Source: Pseudomonas guariconensis
Lineage (GTDB): Bacteria; Pseudomonadota; Gammaproteobacteria; Pseudomonadales; Pseudomonadaceae
Direction of reading: 5' to 3'
DNA: 64,000 bases
Assembly (NCBI RefSeq): GCF_900102675.1
Contig: NZ_FMYX01000009.1
Coordinates: 62,001-126,000, forward strand
Shown: piece by piece, positions 34,460-42,946 of the stretch
Numbering within the stretch: the stretch's first letter is position 1
How the letters are laid out: each line of letters opens with the position of its first letter
Position numbers and translations under genes: made by a program
Notes under the pieces: generated by a model
What the model saw: only the letters and a program-made list of their open reading frames with translations
Told to the model about the DNA's origin: nothing
The model's database searches: none

Positions 34460-37124
34460 CGCTCGTAGCGCATGCACGGTCTTTTTCGGGGCCTTGCTGT
34501 TGTTGCTGGCCTTCGGCTCGGTGGCGGTGTTCGATCAGCGCAGTTTCCACGCCCCGTTCCAAGCGCTCACTGGTAGTGCCCAAGTCTTCGAAGAGCCCCC
34601 CGGACAGGCCCTCGAAGCGCAGCAGGCCCTGCAACAGGCACGCTGGCGTCCAGCCAGCAAAGCGCTTCTGAGCGCGCCGCGTCGTCATTCCGCGCTCTGG
34701 CTGAGGCTCAAGGTCCAGGCACCGGACTTGCCGGTCACCGAGCGCTGGCTGGAAGTTGCGCCCTGGCGAGTCGGAGACATCGATCTCTACCAACTCGATG
34801 CCCGTACCGGCGAAGTGATCGACCATCAGCGCACCGGCCCTTCGCTGCCCATCGAGGCGCGGGCGATTCACAGTCAGCGGAATCTGCTGCCCATCACTTT
34901 CGTCGGCGCAACGCCGAGCGATCTGTTGATTCGGGTGCAAAGCGAACACAGGCCCACGCTGTCACTCAGGTTATGGGAGGCGGACGCCGTGCAGGCCCAG
35001 GACCGCCTCGAGCAGTTGCAGCATGCCGTGCTGTTCGGGTGTGTGCTGGCGCTGGTGGCGATCCTGCTACTGCGGCTGAAGCTGGCCTTCATGACACTTG
35101 CCCTGTGGCTGCTGGCAACCTTCGCCATGCAGGCCGAACAGGAAGGCTACCTGACTTTTCAGCTGTTCGATGGATTGCAATCCATGGGGCTGGCCCTGCG
35201 CACGACGTTCTGGCAAATCGCTCTGTTCAGCTTCCTGACCTCGGCGCTGCTATTGCTCGACCTTCGCCAGCGCCGGGCGTGGCGGTACTTCTATTGGCCG
35301 AGCGTGGTGCTCATAGGGGCGTTGGTCCTGAGCCAGGCATTGTGGGATAACAATACGCTGCGCACGCTCAGCGCCTACCTGAGCCTGACCGTGCTGCTGG
35401 CATGGCCTTTCTCGTTATCGCGCGTCGCCTTGCGCGGCAACCCCTATCGCCAGGTGCTGTTGGTGCTGTTCCTGCTCAGCTGGCTGGAAAGCCTGTGGTT
35501 CACCTTCAACTACACCTTTGCCATCAACTATGACGGGCTGTTCAACATCTCGGCCATGCTCATCCGGTTAGGCATCATTGTCGGCATCATTGGCTTGTTC
35601 GCCCTCGAGCAGCAGGTCAGGCGCAAGCAGATCGAGCAGGAGCTGCTCGAGAGCGAACGCCAGCAAAAGCACCGCTTGGAAAAGGCCGTGGCCCAGCGTA
35701 CACGGGCGCTTCAGGCCGCCGTGGTCGAAGCCAACAACGCCAGCCAGGCAAAAATCGAATTTCTCGGTCGGGTCAGCCACGATCTGCGCTCGCCGCTGAC
35801 CTCGATCATCGGCTACGCGCAACTGTTGCAAGCCGAAGGGGGTGCGATCACACGAAAGGCGGGGGTGATCTTCAAGAGCGCCAACCACATGCTGGCGCTG
35901 GTCAGCGACCTGATCGATTACGCCAAAGGCACCTCGGGACAAACCTTGCTCGTGGCGCCGGTGTACTTCCATGGTGTGCTGGACTCGGTGGTCATGGAGG
36001 CGCAAGTCCTGGCCCTGCGACGCAACAACAAATTCTCGTTCGACCTGTCTGGGGCTGTACCGCCCGTTGTGGAAGTCGATGCCAAGCGCCTGCGCCAGGT
36101 GTTGATCAATCTGCTGGACAACGCCGCCAAGTTCACCCGAGACGGCATGATCGGCCTGAAGGTGCGTGCGACGGATACACCGGGCAAGGCGAGCTGCGTG
36201 GACCTGCATTTTTGCGTGCACGACACCGGCCTTGGCATCGCCAAAGAAGACTTGCCGAACCTGTTTGCGCCTTTCTTTCGCAGCCACGCCCACGAAGTGG
36301 AGGGCAGTGGACTGGGCTTGGCCATCGTCGATCACTGGTTGGGGCTGATGGGCGCGAACGTTGAGGTCGACAGCGCCGTTGGAGAAGGGACGCGCATCGG
36401 GTTTTGCCTGACGGTCAATGTCGCTTGCGAGAGCCAGATCACCGAGCCGCAATGGCTGGATTTCTCGATTGCCGTACCGCCGGTCCTGGGGGAGGGGCGC
36501 ACGGTGTGGGTGGTCGAAGACAACGACGACATCCGCAATTTGTTGGTAGATGAACTGCTCACTTGCGGGTTCGCTGTCCAGGCGGCGGTGGATGGCGAGG
36601 ATTGCCTGGCACGGCTCGCCGCGACCGTTTCCCAGCCGCCAGCGTTGGTCCTGACCGATTACCTGATGCCCAAGCTCAACGGCGCGCAGTTGCTGCGAGC
36701 ATTGCGCGAGCGTTGGCCCGCGCTGCCTGTGGTGTTGATTTCGGCGACCCAGCACAGCCAGCATCTGCCCAGCCCACCGCACCCCGCCTTCGACGCTGCG
36801 CTGATAAAGCCGGTCAATCTGGCGACATTGCGCCAGACGCTGGCGCAGCTACTGGGGCTGGGTTATCGCATGGAAGGCAGGGAGGAGGAGGTGCCGTGCG
36901 ACCGGGTGCTGCTGATCCACCAATTGAGCAGCCTGGAGGCGCATCGTTTGCGGGAGTTACGTGTGTTGCTCGAGGCGGGGGCGGTCACGGACCTGTTCGA
37001 ATGGGTGCAAGGTCTTCCGCAGGAGCTCGAGATGCTGGCGGCCCATATGTGTGCATTGGCTGAAGCCTGTGATCTGGATGCCGTGAGCGCGCTGCTCGAA
37101 GCCGTGCCCGCGACAAAACCGTGA
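34449..37124 (+). CDS. Hybrid sensor histidine kinase with 7TMR-DISM module
   Basis: 891 residues; start MSTDARSAC overlaps the regulator by 11 bp. Order: signal anchor (about 8-28), a periplasmic DISM extracellular domain (about 40-195, with WLEVAPWRVGDIDLYQLD), seven membrane helices (about 205-400), a coiled coil, HisKA with the phospho-His in VSHDLRSPLTSIIGYAQLL, HATPase_c (LLDNAAKFTRDG, HDTGLGIAKEDL, GSGLGLAIVDHW), and a receiver with phospho-Asp in LVLTDYLMPKLNG. DISM modules often bind carbohydrates; the signal is unknown. It pairs with the upstream AraC-type regulator. Confidence 0.9.
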   Translation: MSTDARSACTVFFGALLLLLAFGSVAVFDQRSFHAPFQALTGSAQVFEEPPGQALEAQQALQQARWRPASKALLSAPRRHSALWLRLKVQAPDLPVTERWLEVAPWRVGDIDLYQLDARTGEVIDHQRTGPSLPIEARAIHSQRNLLPITFVGATPSDLLIRVQSEHRPTLSLRLWEADAVQAQDRLEQLQHAVLFGCVLALVAILLLRLKLAFMTLALWLLATFAMQAEQEGYLTFQLFDGLQSMGLALRTTFWQIALFSFLTSALLLLDLRQRRAWRYFYWPSVVLIGALVLSQALWDNNTLRTLSAYLSLTVLLAWPFSLSRVALRGNPYRQVLLVLFLLSWLESLWFTFNYTFAINYDGLFNISAMLIRLGIIVGIIGLFALEQQVRRKQIEQELLESERQQKHRLEKAVAQRTRALQAAVVEANNASQAKIEFLGRVSHDLRSPLTSIIGYAQLLQAEGGAITRKAGVIFKSANHMLALVSDLIDYAKGTSGQTLLVAPVYFHGVLDSVVMEAQVLALRRNNKFSFDLSGAVPPVVEVDAKRLRQVLINLLDNAAKFTRDGMIGLKVRATDTPGKASCVDLHFCVHDTGLGIAKEDLPNLFAPFFRSHAHEVEGSGLGLAIVDHWLGLMGANVEVDSAVGEGTRIGFCLTVNVACESQITEPQWLDFSIAVPPVLGEGRTVWVVEDNDDIRNLLVDELLTCGFAVQAAVDGEDCLARLAATVSQPPALVLTDYLMPKLNGAQLLRALRERWPALPVVLISATQHSQHLPSPPHPAFDAALIKPVNLATLRQTLAQLLGLGYRMEGREEEVPCDRVLLIHQLSSLEAHRLRELRVLLEAGAVTDLFEWVQGLPQELEMLAAHMCALAEACDLDAVSALLEAVPATKP

Positions 37125-37132
37125 GGTCGTGC

Positions 37133-37190
37133 AGGTTTCACGGGTAAACCGGACACCGAACCGATTCACCCGCGAAGCGGGCGCCACGCA
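37133..37190. repeat. Degenerate REP-like words
   Basis: CACGGGTAAACCGG and TTCACCCGCGAAGCGGGCGCC resemble the Pseudomonas REP core TTCGCGGGTGAA. They lie between the convergent kinase and lipoprotein genes. The inverted pairing is poor. Confidence 0.35.
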
Positions 37191-37211
37191 GAAGGGCAGC
37201 GCCGACAAGGA

Positions 37212-37880
37212 TCATTTCTTCAGGGCCTGGTACGACTTGACCATGTCCTGCGCCCAACCGTCGAGCACGGCCTTGGCATCTTTGGCCTGCATGACTTGCG
37301 ATGAGTTCTCCAGCTCTGTGCCGGCGCCTTTGCGCACCACCTCGGCCACTACCTGGTTGTTGCTGCCATCGATGAAGGCCGCCTCGGTGGCGATGCTGGT
37401 GTCCTGGTCGCGAATGCCGGTGGCGGTGCTGATACCCGCGGCGATCAGGGCGATCGGGATCACTTCATACGGGCGCAGGCTCTTGGTGGAGGCGCTGACC
37501 GCAGTGATCGCCGGGCGCACGACCAACACGCCTGGGCCTGGGCTGGTGGCCAGCGGCAGGACCTTGGAGAAGTGTGATTTCAAGGTCTGGTCGTAGTACT
37601 GGGTGATGCCTTGAAGCGTGGACTGCGGAACCTTCTCGGTCGGCTGCGGCCGCGGATAGAGCTGGCTGGGCTCGATGTAGACGCTGCGGAAGGCGTTGAC
37701 GTCGACGCCAGGCTTGATCCAGCGCATCACCGGCGCACCGGAGGGGGACTTTTCTTCCTTGAGGATGCTGTAGTCCTTCAAAAAGCCGGAATACTGATCG
37801 GACTCCACGTATTTGCTCGCGCAACCGGAGAGCAGTAGCGAGGACAGGCACAAGGTTGTAGCGAACGACTTCAAGTTCAT
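37212..37880 (-). CDS. DUF3313-type lipoprotein
   Basis: 222 residues with a lipobox LLLSGC (Cys at about 20), so anchored in a membrane after lipid modification. The mature sequence has the DUF3313 pattern: YSGFLKDYSILKEEKSPSGAPVMRWIKPG, then YIEPSQLYPRP, VRPAITAVSAS, and a C-terminal WAQDMVKSYQALK. Function of the family is not known. A palindrome at 38005-38022 lies in the divergent promoter region. Confidence 0.8.
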   Translation of the reverse strand: MNLKSFATTLCLSSLLLSGCASKYVESDQYSGFLKDYSILKEEKSPSGAPVMRWIKPGVDVNAFRSVYIEPSQLYPRPQPTEKVPQSTLQGITQYYDQTLKSHFSKVLPLATSPGPGVLVVRPAITAVSASTKSLRPYEVIPIALIAAGISTATGIRDQDTSIATEAAFIDGSNNQVVAEVVRKGAGTELENSSQVMQAKDAKAVLDGWAQDMVKSYQALKK

Positions 37881-38004
37881 TCAGGTTCTCCTTGGGACAT
37901 TGGCAGTGCGCGGTGGCCTTGGTTTCGAGTTCGTGTGACGGTGTCGTGGAAACGCCAGGTCGCGCGCCCTCCAATGATATGTAGCGCACAGTTGCCGAAG
38001 TTGC

Positions 38005-38022
38005 CGGACAAAGTGTTGTCCG
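38005..38022. promoter_or_regulatory. Palindromic operator candidate
   Basis: CGGACAA-AGTG-TTGTCCG is a perfect 7+7 inverted repeat in the 235-bp divergent region of the two lipoprotein genes. A third related word (TTGTCGG) follows at 38032. Position and symmetry suggest a repressor or activator site, protein unknown. Confidence 0.4.
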
Positions 38023-38115
38023 ACAGTGCATTTGTCGGGTCAATGTCCTGTTGCTGAGTCAGATCAAGGTGTCGCTCATGCTAGAATCCGCCGCTTCGAA
38101 TCAGGAGGTAGACGC

Positions 38116-38685
38116 GTGCGCAAACTGGCAGTGGTAATGGCAGTGCTGGCCCTGGCGGGCTGTGAGAACGAGGTCGAGGGTGTCCACAAACAGGTGGCCG
38201 AACACCTGCACAACCCCAAGACGGCCAAGTTCGCCAACGTGCGGATCGACACCCAGGGCTCGATCTGCGGCCAGGTGCGCGGCAAGGACGACGCCGGGCA
38301 GTACGAGGCGTACCGCAGTTATGTGGCGATCAAGCACGATGGCCAGTATGAAATCCTCGTCGATGACACCGGCAACAACCTGCGCATCCGTGAGGTCTGC
38401 GGCGGTGCCGAGCTGCAACGCCGCGCCGATGCCCTGGCTGACCAGCCGGCCCCGGAAGGCTGGGATGTGGAAGTGATCCAAGGGGCCAACATGGGCGCCT
38501 TGACCGACATGACTGCCCGCCTGATCGAAAAGGGCATCCCGTCCTCGGTCGAGTATCGCAATGGCAAGCCGGTGGTGTTGATGGGGCCATTCCCCACCAA
38601 GGCCGAGGCCGAGGCACGCAAGGCCGATGTCATGGCGCGCCTGGGCACGGACTCGATCGTCATCCAGCACGGCGCACAGCGCTAA
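38116..38685 (+). CDS. Lipoprotein with C-terminal SPOR-like domain
   Basis: 189 residues with a GTG start 6 nt after a full AGGAGGT. Short signal sequence with lipobox LALAGC (Cys at about 16). Mature N-terminal part (residues 20-110) is unassigned, including CGQVRGKDDAGQYEAYRSYV, a pattern seen in small Pseudomonas periplasmic proteins. The C-terminal 75 residues fit SPOR: GWDVEVIQGANMGALTDMTARLIEKGIPSSVEYRNGKPVVLMGPF, which binds peptidoglycan stripped of stem peptides at septa. Possible role at the cell wall. Confidence 0.72.
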   Translation: MRKLAVVMAVLALAGCENEVEGVHKQVAEHLHNPKTAKFANVRIDTQGSICGQVRGKDDAGQYEAYRSYVAIKHDGQYEILVDDTGNNLRIREVCGGAELQRRADALADQPAPEGWDVEVIQGANMGALTDMTARLIEKGIPSSVEYRNGKPVVLMGPFPTKAEAEARKADVMARLGTDSIVIQHGAQR

Positions 38686-38785
38686 GGCACGGGCCGCACA
38701 GCGGCTCCAGGGCGTCAAAAATGCATGTCCGGGGCGTGTGCGGCTATGCTTGCAGGGAAGCAGGTGGTTGAGGGGGAAAGGCCTC

Positions 38786-39211
38786 ATGTCTACGCTGGAA
38801 CGGGCCATTGCCGTCGCTGCCAGGGCGCATGAAGGGCAATACGACAAGGGTGGGGCGGCCTACATTCTCCACCCGTTGCGGGTGATGATGCGGGTTTCGA
38901 CGCCCGAGCAGCGGATCGTCGCGGTGCTCCACGACGTGTTGGAGGACACCCCGCTGACCCTGTCGGACCTCGCGCGCGAAGGCTTCCCCCTGAAGATCCT
39001 CGCCGCCGTGCTGGCGTTGAGCCGGCGTGAAGGCGAGAGCTACGAAGCGTTCGTGGTGCGCCTTGGCGGCGACCCGCTGGCGCGGCAGGTCAAGCTGGCG
39101 GACCTGGCCGACAACAGTGACCTGTCGCGTATCCCATGCCCGGGCCCGGCGGACCTGGCCCGGCTTTGCCGCTACCAGCAGGCCAGCGCCTACCTGCAGA
39201 CCCTCAACTGA
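38786..39211 (+). CDS. MESH1-like HD hydrolase (single-domain SpoT type)
   Basis: 141 residues. The pattern AARAHEGQYDKGGAAYILHPLRV, then RIVAVLHDVLEDTPLTLSDL and VKLADLADNSDLSRI is the metal-binding HD-domain of RelA/SpoT hydrolases (His, His-Asp, Asp ligands and the ED pair). Only the hydrolase domain exists; no synthetase or TGS part. Members hydrolyse (p)ppGpp or, in animals, NADPH phosphate. It starts 100 bp after the SPOR lipoprotein and abuts the convergent endonuclease gene with no gap. Confidence 0.8.
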   Translation: MSTLERAIAVAARAHEGQYDKGGAAYILHPLRVMMRVSTPEQRIVAVLHDVLEDTPLTLSDLAREGFPLKILAAVLALSRREGESYEAFVVRLGGDPLARQVKLADLADNSDLSRIPCPGPADLARLCRYQQASAYLQTLN

Positions 39212-39904
39212 TCAGCCACAGGCCTGCATGTTCACCGGCCCGACGAAGTCGTTGCCATGGCCCATCACGCACGCCACCTGTTGGTTGCGCTGCAACTCCC
39301 AGGTCTGCGGTGGATAGGTCTTGTTCCAGGCCTCGAACAACTGCCGGTCTTGCTTGGACAGGCGCAGGTTGTACTGTTTGCTCATATAGAAGTAGGTGCG
39401 CGCGATCATCCCGCGGATCGACGGGCGCGGCATCACTTTCTTGGCCTTGAAGTCCACCTGGGTCAGGCAGCTGCCGTACTGGCCCTGTTGCTGCGGCAGC
39501 CAGCCGAAGCTGTAGTTGCTGCGGTCGCCATTGACCTCGCCGATGCTCGGTACCAAGTTGTGCAGGTCGGCTTCGGCGCGTTTGTACACCTCATCGTGGC
39601 GCGAGCAGTTCTTGCGTCCACCATTCTGCCAGCATTGGCGCTGATGGCCGATCTGCCAGGCAGGCACGATGTGTTCCCATTCGATGCGCGAAGCGCGTTG
39701 GGCATTCTTGCGCGGGGTGTAGCCGCAAGAGGCCAGGTCCACTTTGTTGCCTTTGTACTTGCAACCACAGTAGAACTCGGTGGATTGCGGTGCATACAGG
39801 CGCCAGGCGACCTTCTTGGCTTCCTGGAAGGTACGTGGGGCGTCGGCGTGGGCAGTGACAGCGGTGAACAGCAGGCACAGGCCTGCGAAAAGCGAAACTC
39901 TCAT
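39212..39904 (-). CDS. endA: Exported endonuclease I
   Basis: 230 residues with a signal peptide ending TAHA. Endonuclease I/Vvn features: SRIEWEHIVPAW (catalytic beta-beta-metal region with His), KRAEADLHNLVPSIGEVNGDRSNYSFGW, and many Cys (FYCGCKYKG, CWQNGG, KNCSRHDEV, QACG) that form disulfides in the periplasm. It degrades DNA non-specifically outside the cytoplasm. It follows the DUF1654 gene by 6 bp behind a LexA site, so it should be induced by DNA damage. Confidence 0.9.
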   Translation of the reverse strand: MRVSLFAGLCLLFTAVTAHADAPRTFQEAKKVAWRLYAPQSTEFYCGCKYKGNKVDLASCGYTPRKNAQRASRIEWEHIVPAWQIGHQRQCWQNGGRKNCSRHDEVYKRAEADLHNLVPSIGEVNGDRSNYSFGWLPQQQGQYGSCLTQVDFKAKKVMPRPSIRGMIARTYFYMSKQYNLRLSKQDRQLFEAWNKTYPPQTWELQRNQQVACVMGHGNDFVGPVNMQACG

Positions 39905-39910
39905 GCGCGG

Positions 39911-40153
39911 TCAGTCTTCCTTGGGCACAGTCCAGAAGATCTGCACGCCGCCGTCATCGCGGTGGGCGAGGGTGACGTTGTCGTTTTCGGCGATTTCCTC
40001 GAGCAGGGTTTCCCAGTCGTCGGGCGACTCGTGCTCCAGGCGGAAGATCAAGGCCGCGCGGCTGCGCTGGGCGATGGGGCTGTTGATGATCTTCTGGATG
40101 CGCAGACCCAGTTGTTCGTAGGTGCTAGGGGATGCTGCAGAGGTACTGGCCAC
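39911..40153 (-). CDS. DUF1654-family protein
   Basis: 80 residues, TYEQLGLRIQKIINSPIAQRSRAALIFRLEHESPDDWETLLEEIAENDNVTLAHRDDGGVQIFW. This fits DUF1654, small Pseudomonas proteins of unknown function, some of which are in phages. It is the first gene of the operon with endA; a perfect LexA box is 20 bp upstream of its start. A role in the DNA-damage response is inferred. Confidence 0.78.
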   Translation of the reverse strand: MASTSAASPSTYEQLGLRIQKIINSPIAQRSRAALIFRLEHESPDDWETLLEEIAENDNVTLAHRDDGGVQIFWTVPKED

Positions 40154-40172
40154 GGGGCTTTTCCTTGTTTTG

Positions 40173-40188
40173 CTGTATGCGCATACAG
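40173..40188 (-). promoter_or_regulatory. LexA (SOS) box
   Basis: CTGTATGCGCATACAG is a perfect 16-bp palindrome matching the gamma-proteobacterial LexA consensus CTGTN8ACAG. It lies 20-35 bp upstream of the DUF1654 start and would overlap its promoter. Confidence 0.88.
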
Positions 40189-40281
40189 TATTTCACTGTA
40201 AGGCATTTCGCAACAGCGTGTAAGGCGAAAGCGTCTATGACCGCAGGGATGGAATTGGTTCACTCACGGGTGAATGCAGTT

Positions 40282-40350
40282 GCGGGTAAGCCCGCTCCTC
40301 CCACGTCCGCTCTGGACCCTGTGGGAGCGGGTTTACCCGCGAAGGGGCCG
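40282..40350. repeat. Inverted REP pair
   Basis: GCGGGTAAGCCCGCTCC and GGAGCGGGTTTACCCGC face each other across a short loop, both matching the P. putida REP core. The pair lies downstream of ansB and may act as a stabiliser or terminator of its mRNA. Confidence 0.75.
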
Positions 40351-40388
40351 GCTCATACAACGCGCCGGCCCGACGTCATGGCAACGAA

Positions 40389-41477
40389 TCAATACTCCCA
40401 GAAGATCCGCTGCAGCTCCTTGCTGTCCTGGGTCTTGGTCATCGCCACCATCGCCAGGATCCGCGCCTTCTGCGGATTCAGGTCATGGGCCACGACCCAG
40501 TCGTTCTTGTCGTCAGGCTGTTCGGCGTTGCGCAGCACGAAACCACCCTGATTGACGTGGGACGAACGAATGATCTGAACACCGTTCTTGCGCAGCTCTT
40601 GCAGGGCTGGCACCACCCGCGACGATACCGAGCCATTGCCAGTGCCGGCGTGGATCAGAGCCTTGGCGCCATTTTGCGCCAGCGCCTTGTAAGCGGTGTC
40701 GGTCACGTTGCCGTAGCCATAGGCGATGTCCACCTGGGGCAGGGCGCTGATTTGCTTGATGTCGAACTCCGAGTTGACGGTATGGCGCTTGGCCGGCAGG
40801 CGGAACCAGTAGGACTTGCCTTCGACCACCATGCCCATCGGGCCCCAGGCGCTCTTGAACGCTTCGGTCTTGATGTTGACCGACTTGCTCACGTCACGGC
40901 CGGACTGGATCTCATCATTCATGGTCACCAGCACCCCTTTACCGCGGGACTGCTTGTCGCTGGCTACTGCTACGGCGTTGTACAGGTTGAGCATGCCGTC
41001 GGCGGACATCGCAGTACCTGGACGCATGGAGCCGACGACCACGATTGGCTTGTCGGTCTTCTCCACCAGGTTGAGGAAATAGGCGGTTTCTTCGAGGGTA
41101 TCGGTGCCGTGGGTGATGACGATGCCGTCGACATCCTTGCTGTCGGCCAACTCCGCGACGCGTTTGCCAAGCTTGAGCAGGTCGTCGTTGCTGATGCTCT
41201 CGGAGGCGATCTGCATCACCTGCTCGCCGCGCACGTTGGCCAAGGTGGCCAGCTCCGGTACGCCGGCGATGAGTTTGTCGACACCGAGCTTGGCGGCCTG
41301 GTAGGTGGCGCTGTTGGCGGCGCTGGCACCGGCGCCGGCGATGGTGCCGCCGGTGGCGAGGATGACCACGTTGGCCAGCTTCTGCTGTTGCTCGGCTTCC
41401 TTGGCGCTAAGGCCGGTCGGCAGGATCAGCAACAGGGCGAGGGCGCTTGGGGCGAAGGTTTTCACTGCAGCATTCAT
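40389..41477 (-). CDS. ansB: Periplasmic glutaminase/asparaginase
   Basis: 362 residues with a signal peptide (MNAAVKTFAPSALALLLIL... ending LSAK region). Type II asparaginase motifs: the nucleophile Thr in ILATGGTIAGAG and the second catalytic site in GIVITHGTDTLEETAYFL, plus SMRPGTAMSADGMLNLYNA. The Pseudomonas enzyme hydrolyses both Gln and Asn in the periplasm; in P. putida it is induced by acidic amino acids through AauR/RpoN. The matching promoter and AauR site are seen upstream (41534-41549 and 41649-41662). Divergent from rbsB. Confidence 0.95.
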   Translation of the reverse strand: MNAAVKTFAPSALALLLILPTGLSAKEAEQQQKLANVVILATGGTIAGAGASAANSATYQAAKLGVDKLIAGVPELATLANVRGEQVMQIASESISNDDLLKLGKRVAELADSKDVDGIVITHGTDTLEETAYFLNLVEKTDKPIVVVGSMRPGTAMSADGMLNLYNAVAVASDKQSRGKGVLVTMNDEIQSGRDVSKSVNIKTEAFKSAWGPMGMVVEGKSYWFRLPAKRHTVNSEFDIKQISALPQVDIAYGYGNVTDTAYKALAQNGAKALIHAGTGNGSVSSRVVPALQELRKNGVQIIRSSHVNQGGFVLRNAEQPDDKNDWVVAHDLNPQKARILAMVAMTKTQDSKELQRIFWEY

Positions 41478-41533
41478 GTTTTTATTTTCTCTCTTCCAAA
41501 TGAGACGGTTGGCTGTGTCGCGCCCTAGAGCAG

Positions 41534-41548
41534 GCAGGTTTCGTACCA
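41534..41548 (-). promoter_or_regulatory. Sigma-54 promoter of ansB
   Basis: On the minus strand TGGTAC-GAAAC-CTGC has GG and GC 10 bases apart, two differences from TGGCAC-N5-TTGC. Predicted start about 41522, 45 nt before the ATG. AauR, the expected activator, is an enhancer-binding protein, which fits. Confidence 0.6.
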
Positions 41549-41648
41549 GCGGGGGCCGTGGCCCCAGCAAGGGCTGGATGAGGCCGTGATCAGGGCGCGT
41601 TACGACAAACCTGTGAGACTGGTTCGGGCTGCATGACAGCCTGTTCCG

Positions 41649-41662
41649 TTCGGTATCCCGAA
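41649..41662. promoter_or_regulatory. AauR binding site
   Basis: TTCGG-TATC-CCGAA fits the motif TTCGGNNNNCCGAA reported for AauR-controlled genes of P. putida, as I recall it. It is about 125 bp upstream of the predicted ansB start site, normal for a sigma-54 enhancer. Confidence 0.7.
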
Positions 41663-41747
41663 TGAGAGTAGGAAAAGGTGTTCGGTTTTTCGGAAATTTT
41701 TCGGATAATCCCGACGTACGCGGCTTGGGCAAAACCGCGTGAGGGAT

Positions 41748-41776
41748 TTGACAAAAGCAGGTCTTGTTTCCATAGT
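41748..41776 (+). promoter_or_regulatory. Sigma-70 promoter of the rbs operon
   Basis: Perfect -35 TTGACA (41748-41753), 17-bp spacer, -10 CATAGT (41771-41776, 4 of 6). Start site near 41783, immediately before the RbsR operator. Confidence 0.65.
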
Positions 41777-41783
41777 TAGGCAA

Positions 41784-41797
41784 CGCAAACGTTTGCG
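41784..41797. promoter_or_regulatory. RbsR operator
   Basis: CGCAAACGTTTGCG is a perfect 14-bp palindrome with the central CG and the AAACGTTT core typical of LacI-family operators. It covers the predicted transcription start, so RbsR bound here would block the operon. Confidence 0.8.
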
Positions 41798-41832
41798 ATC
41801 CGATAAAAAACACAAGATTCGGAGTCAAATTC

Positions 41833-42786
41833 ATGAAATTGCCATTCCCTGGCCGCTTGCTGGCCCTGGCTGTCTTCTCCACGCTTGCCCTCTCGCTCCC
41901 CGTGTCCGCCGCCCAGGCCCAGGACAAACCCAAGGTCGCCCTGGTCATGAAATCCCTGGCCAACGAGTTCTTCCTGACCATGGAAGACGGCGCCAAGACC
42001 TACCAGAAAACCCACGCTGATGATTTCGACTTGGTGGCCAATGGCATCAAGGACGAATCCGATACTGGCAACCAGATCCGCATCGTCGAGCAGATGATCG
42101 TCTCCGGCGTCAACGCCCTGGTCATCGCTCCGGCCGACTCCAAAGCCCTGGTGCCGGTGATCAAGAAGGCCATGGACGCGGGCATCACTGTGGTCAACAT
42201 CGACAACCGCCTCGACCCCGACGTGCTCAAGAGCAAAGGCCTGAGCGTGCCCTTCGTCGGCCCCGACAACCGCAAGGGCGCACGTTTGGTCGGCGACTAC
42301 CTGGCCCAGCAGAAGCTCAAGGCCGGGGACCAGGTCGGTATCATCGAAGGCGTGCCGACCACCACCAACGCCCAGCAGCGCACCGCAGGCTTCAAGGACG
42401 CCATGGAAGCTGCGCAGATGAACGTGGTCTCGGTGCAGTCGGGCAACTGGGAGATCGACAAGGGCAACGCCGTCGCCGCCGCCATGCTCAACGAATACCC
42501 CGATCTCAAGGCATTGCTGGCCGGCAACGACAGCATGGCCCTGGGCGCTGTGTCGGCGGTGCGGGCGGCAGGCAAGACCGGCCAGGTGCAAGTGGTTGGG
42601 TACGACAACATCCGCGCCATCAAGCCCATGCTCAAAGACGGCCGCGTGCTTGCCACCCTCGAGCAGCATGGCGCCGACCAGGCAGTGTTCGGCATCCAGG
42701 CGGCCTTGCAGATGCTCAAGGGCGAAAAGCCTGCGGTGGATGCCGACAACGTCATCCAGACCCCGGTTGAACTGGTTACCAAATGA
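41833..42786 (+). CDS. rbsB: Ribose ABC transporter periplasmic binding protein
   Basis: 317 residues; signal peptide ends near SAAQAQ. The mature protein is a type I sugar-binding protein: PKVALVMKSLANEFFLTMEDGAKTY, QMIVSGVNALVIAPADSKAL, VNIDNRLD, GVPTTTNAQQRTAGFKDAME, and the C-terminal VVGYDNIRAIKPMLKDGRVLATLEQ. It is the first gene of the operon, under the promoter and operator upstream. A 160-bp gap follows before rbsA. Confidence 0.93.
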   Translation: MKLPFPGRLLALAVFSTLALSLPVSAAQAQDKPKVALVMKSLANEFFLTMEDGAKTYQKTHADDFDLVANGIKDESDTGNQIRIVEQMIVSGVNALVIAPADSKALVPVIKKAMDAGITVVNIDNRLDPDVLKSKGLSVPFVGPDNRKGARLVGDYLAQQKLKAGDQVGIIEGVPTTTNAQQRTAGFKDAMEAAQMNVVSVQSGNWEIDKGNAVAAAMLNEYPDLKALLAGNDSMALGAVSAVRAAGKTGQVQVVGYDNIRAIKPMLKDGRVLATLEQHGADQAVFGIQAALQMLKGEKPAVDADNVIQTPVELVTK

Positions 42787-42946
42787 TGATGCGGCATCGC
42801 GGCGCCGGTTTCGCCGGTAGGACCGCACCCACAGGTACAGCAGGGTTTTCCAGGCCTGCGCAAGGTCTGTTGGCACCGGCTCATCCGCGAGGAGGCCAGC
42901 ACAGCCAATACAAGACCGCTGCGTTCCCTGGGGCGGGGTGTCTGCC

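Larger units (their letters stand above)
41478..41832. other. Divergent control region ansB / rbsB
   Basis: 355 bp. Left: sigma-54 promoter for ansB and the AauR site. Right: sigma-70 promoter and RbsR operator for the ribose operon. A second TTCGG-rich stretch at 41681-41706 may be a weaker regulator site. Confidence 0.6.
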
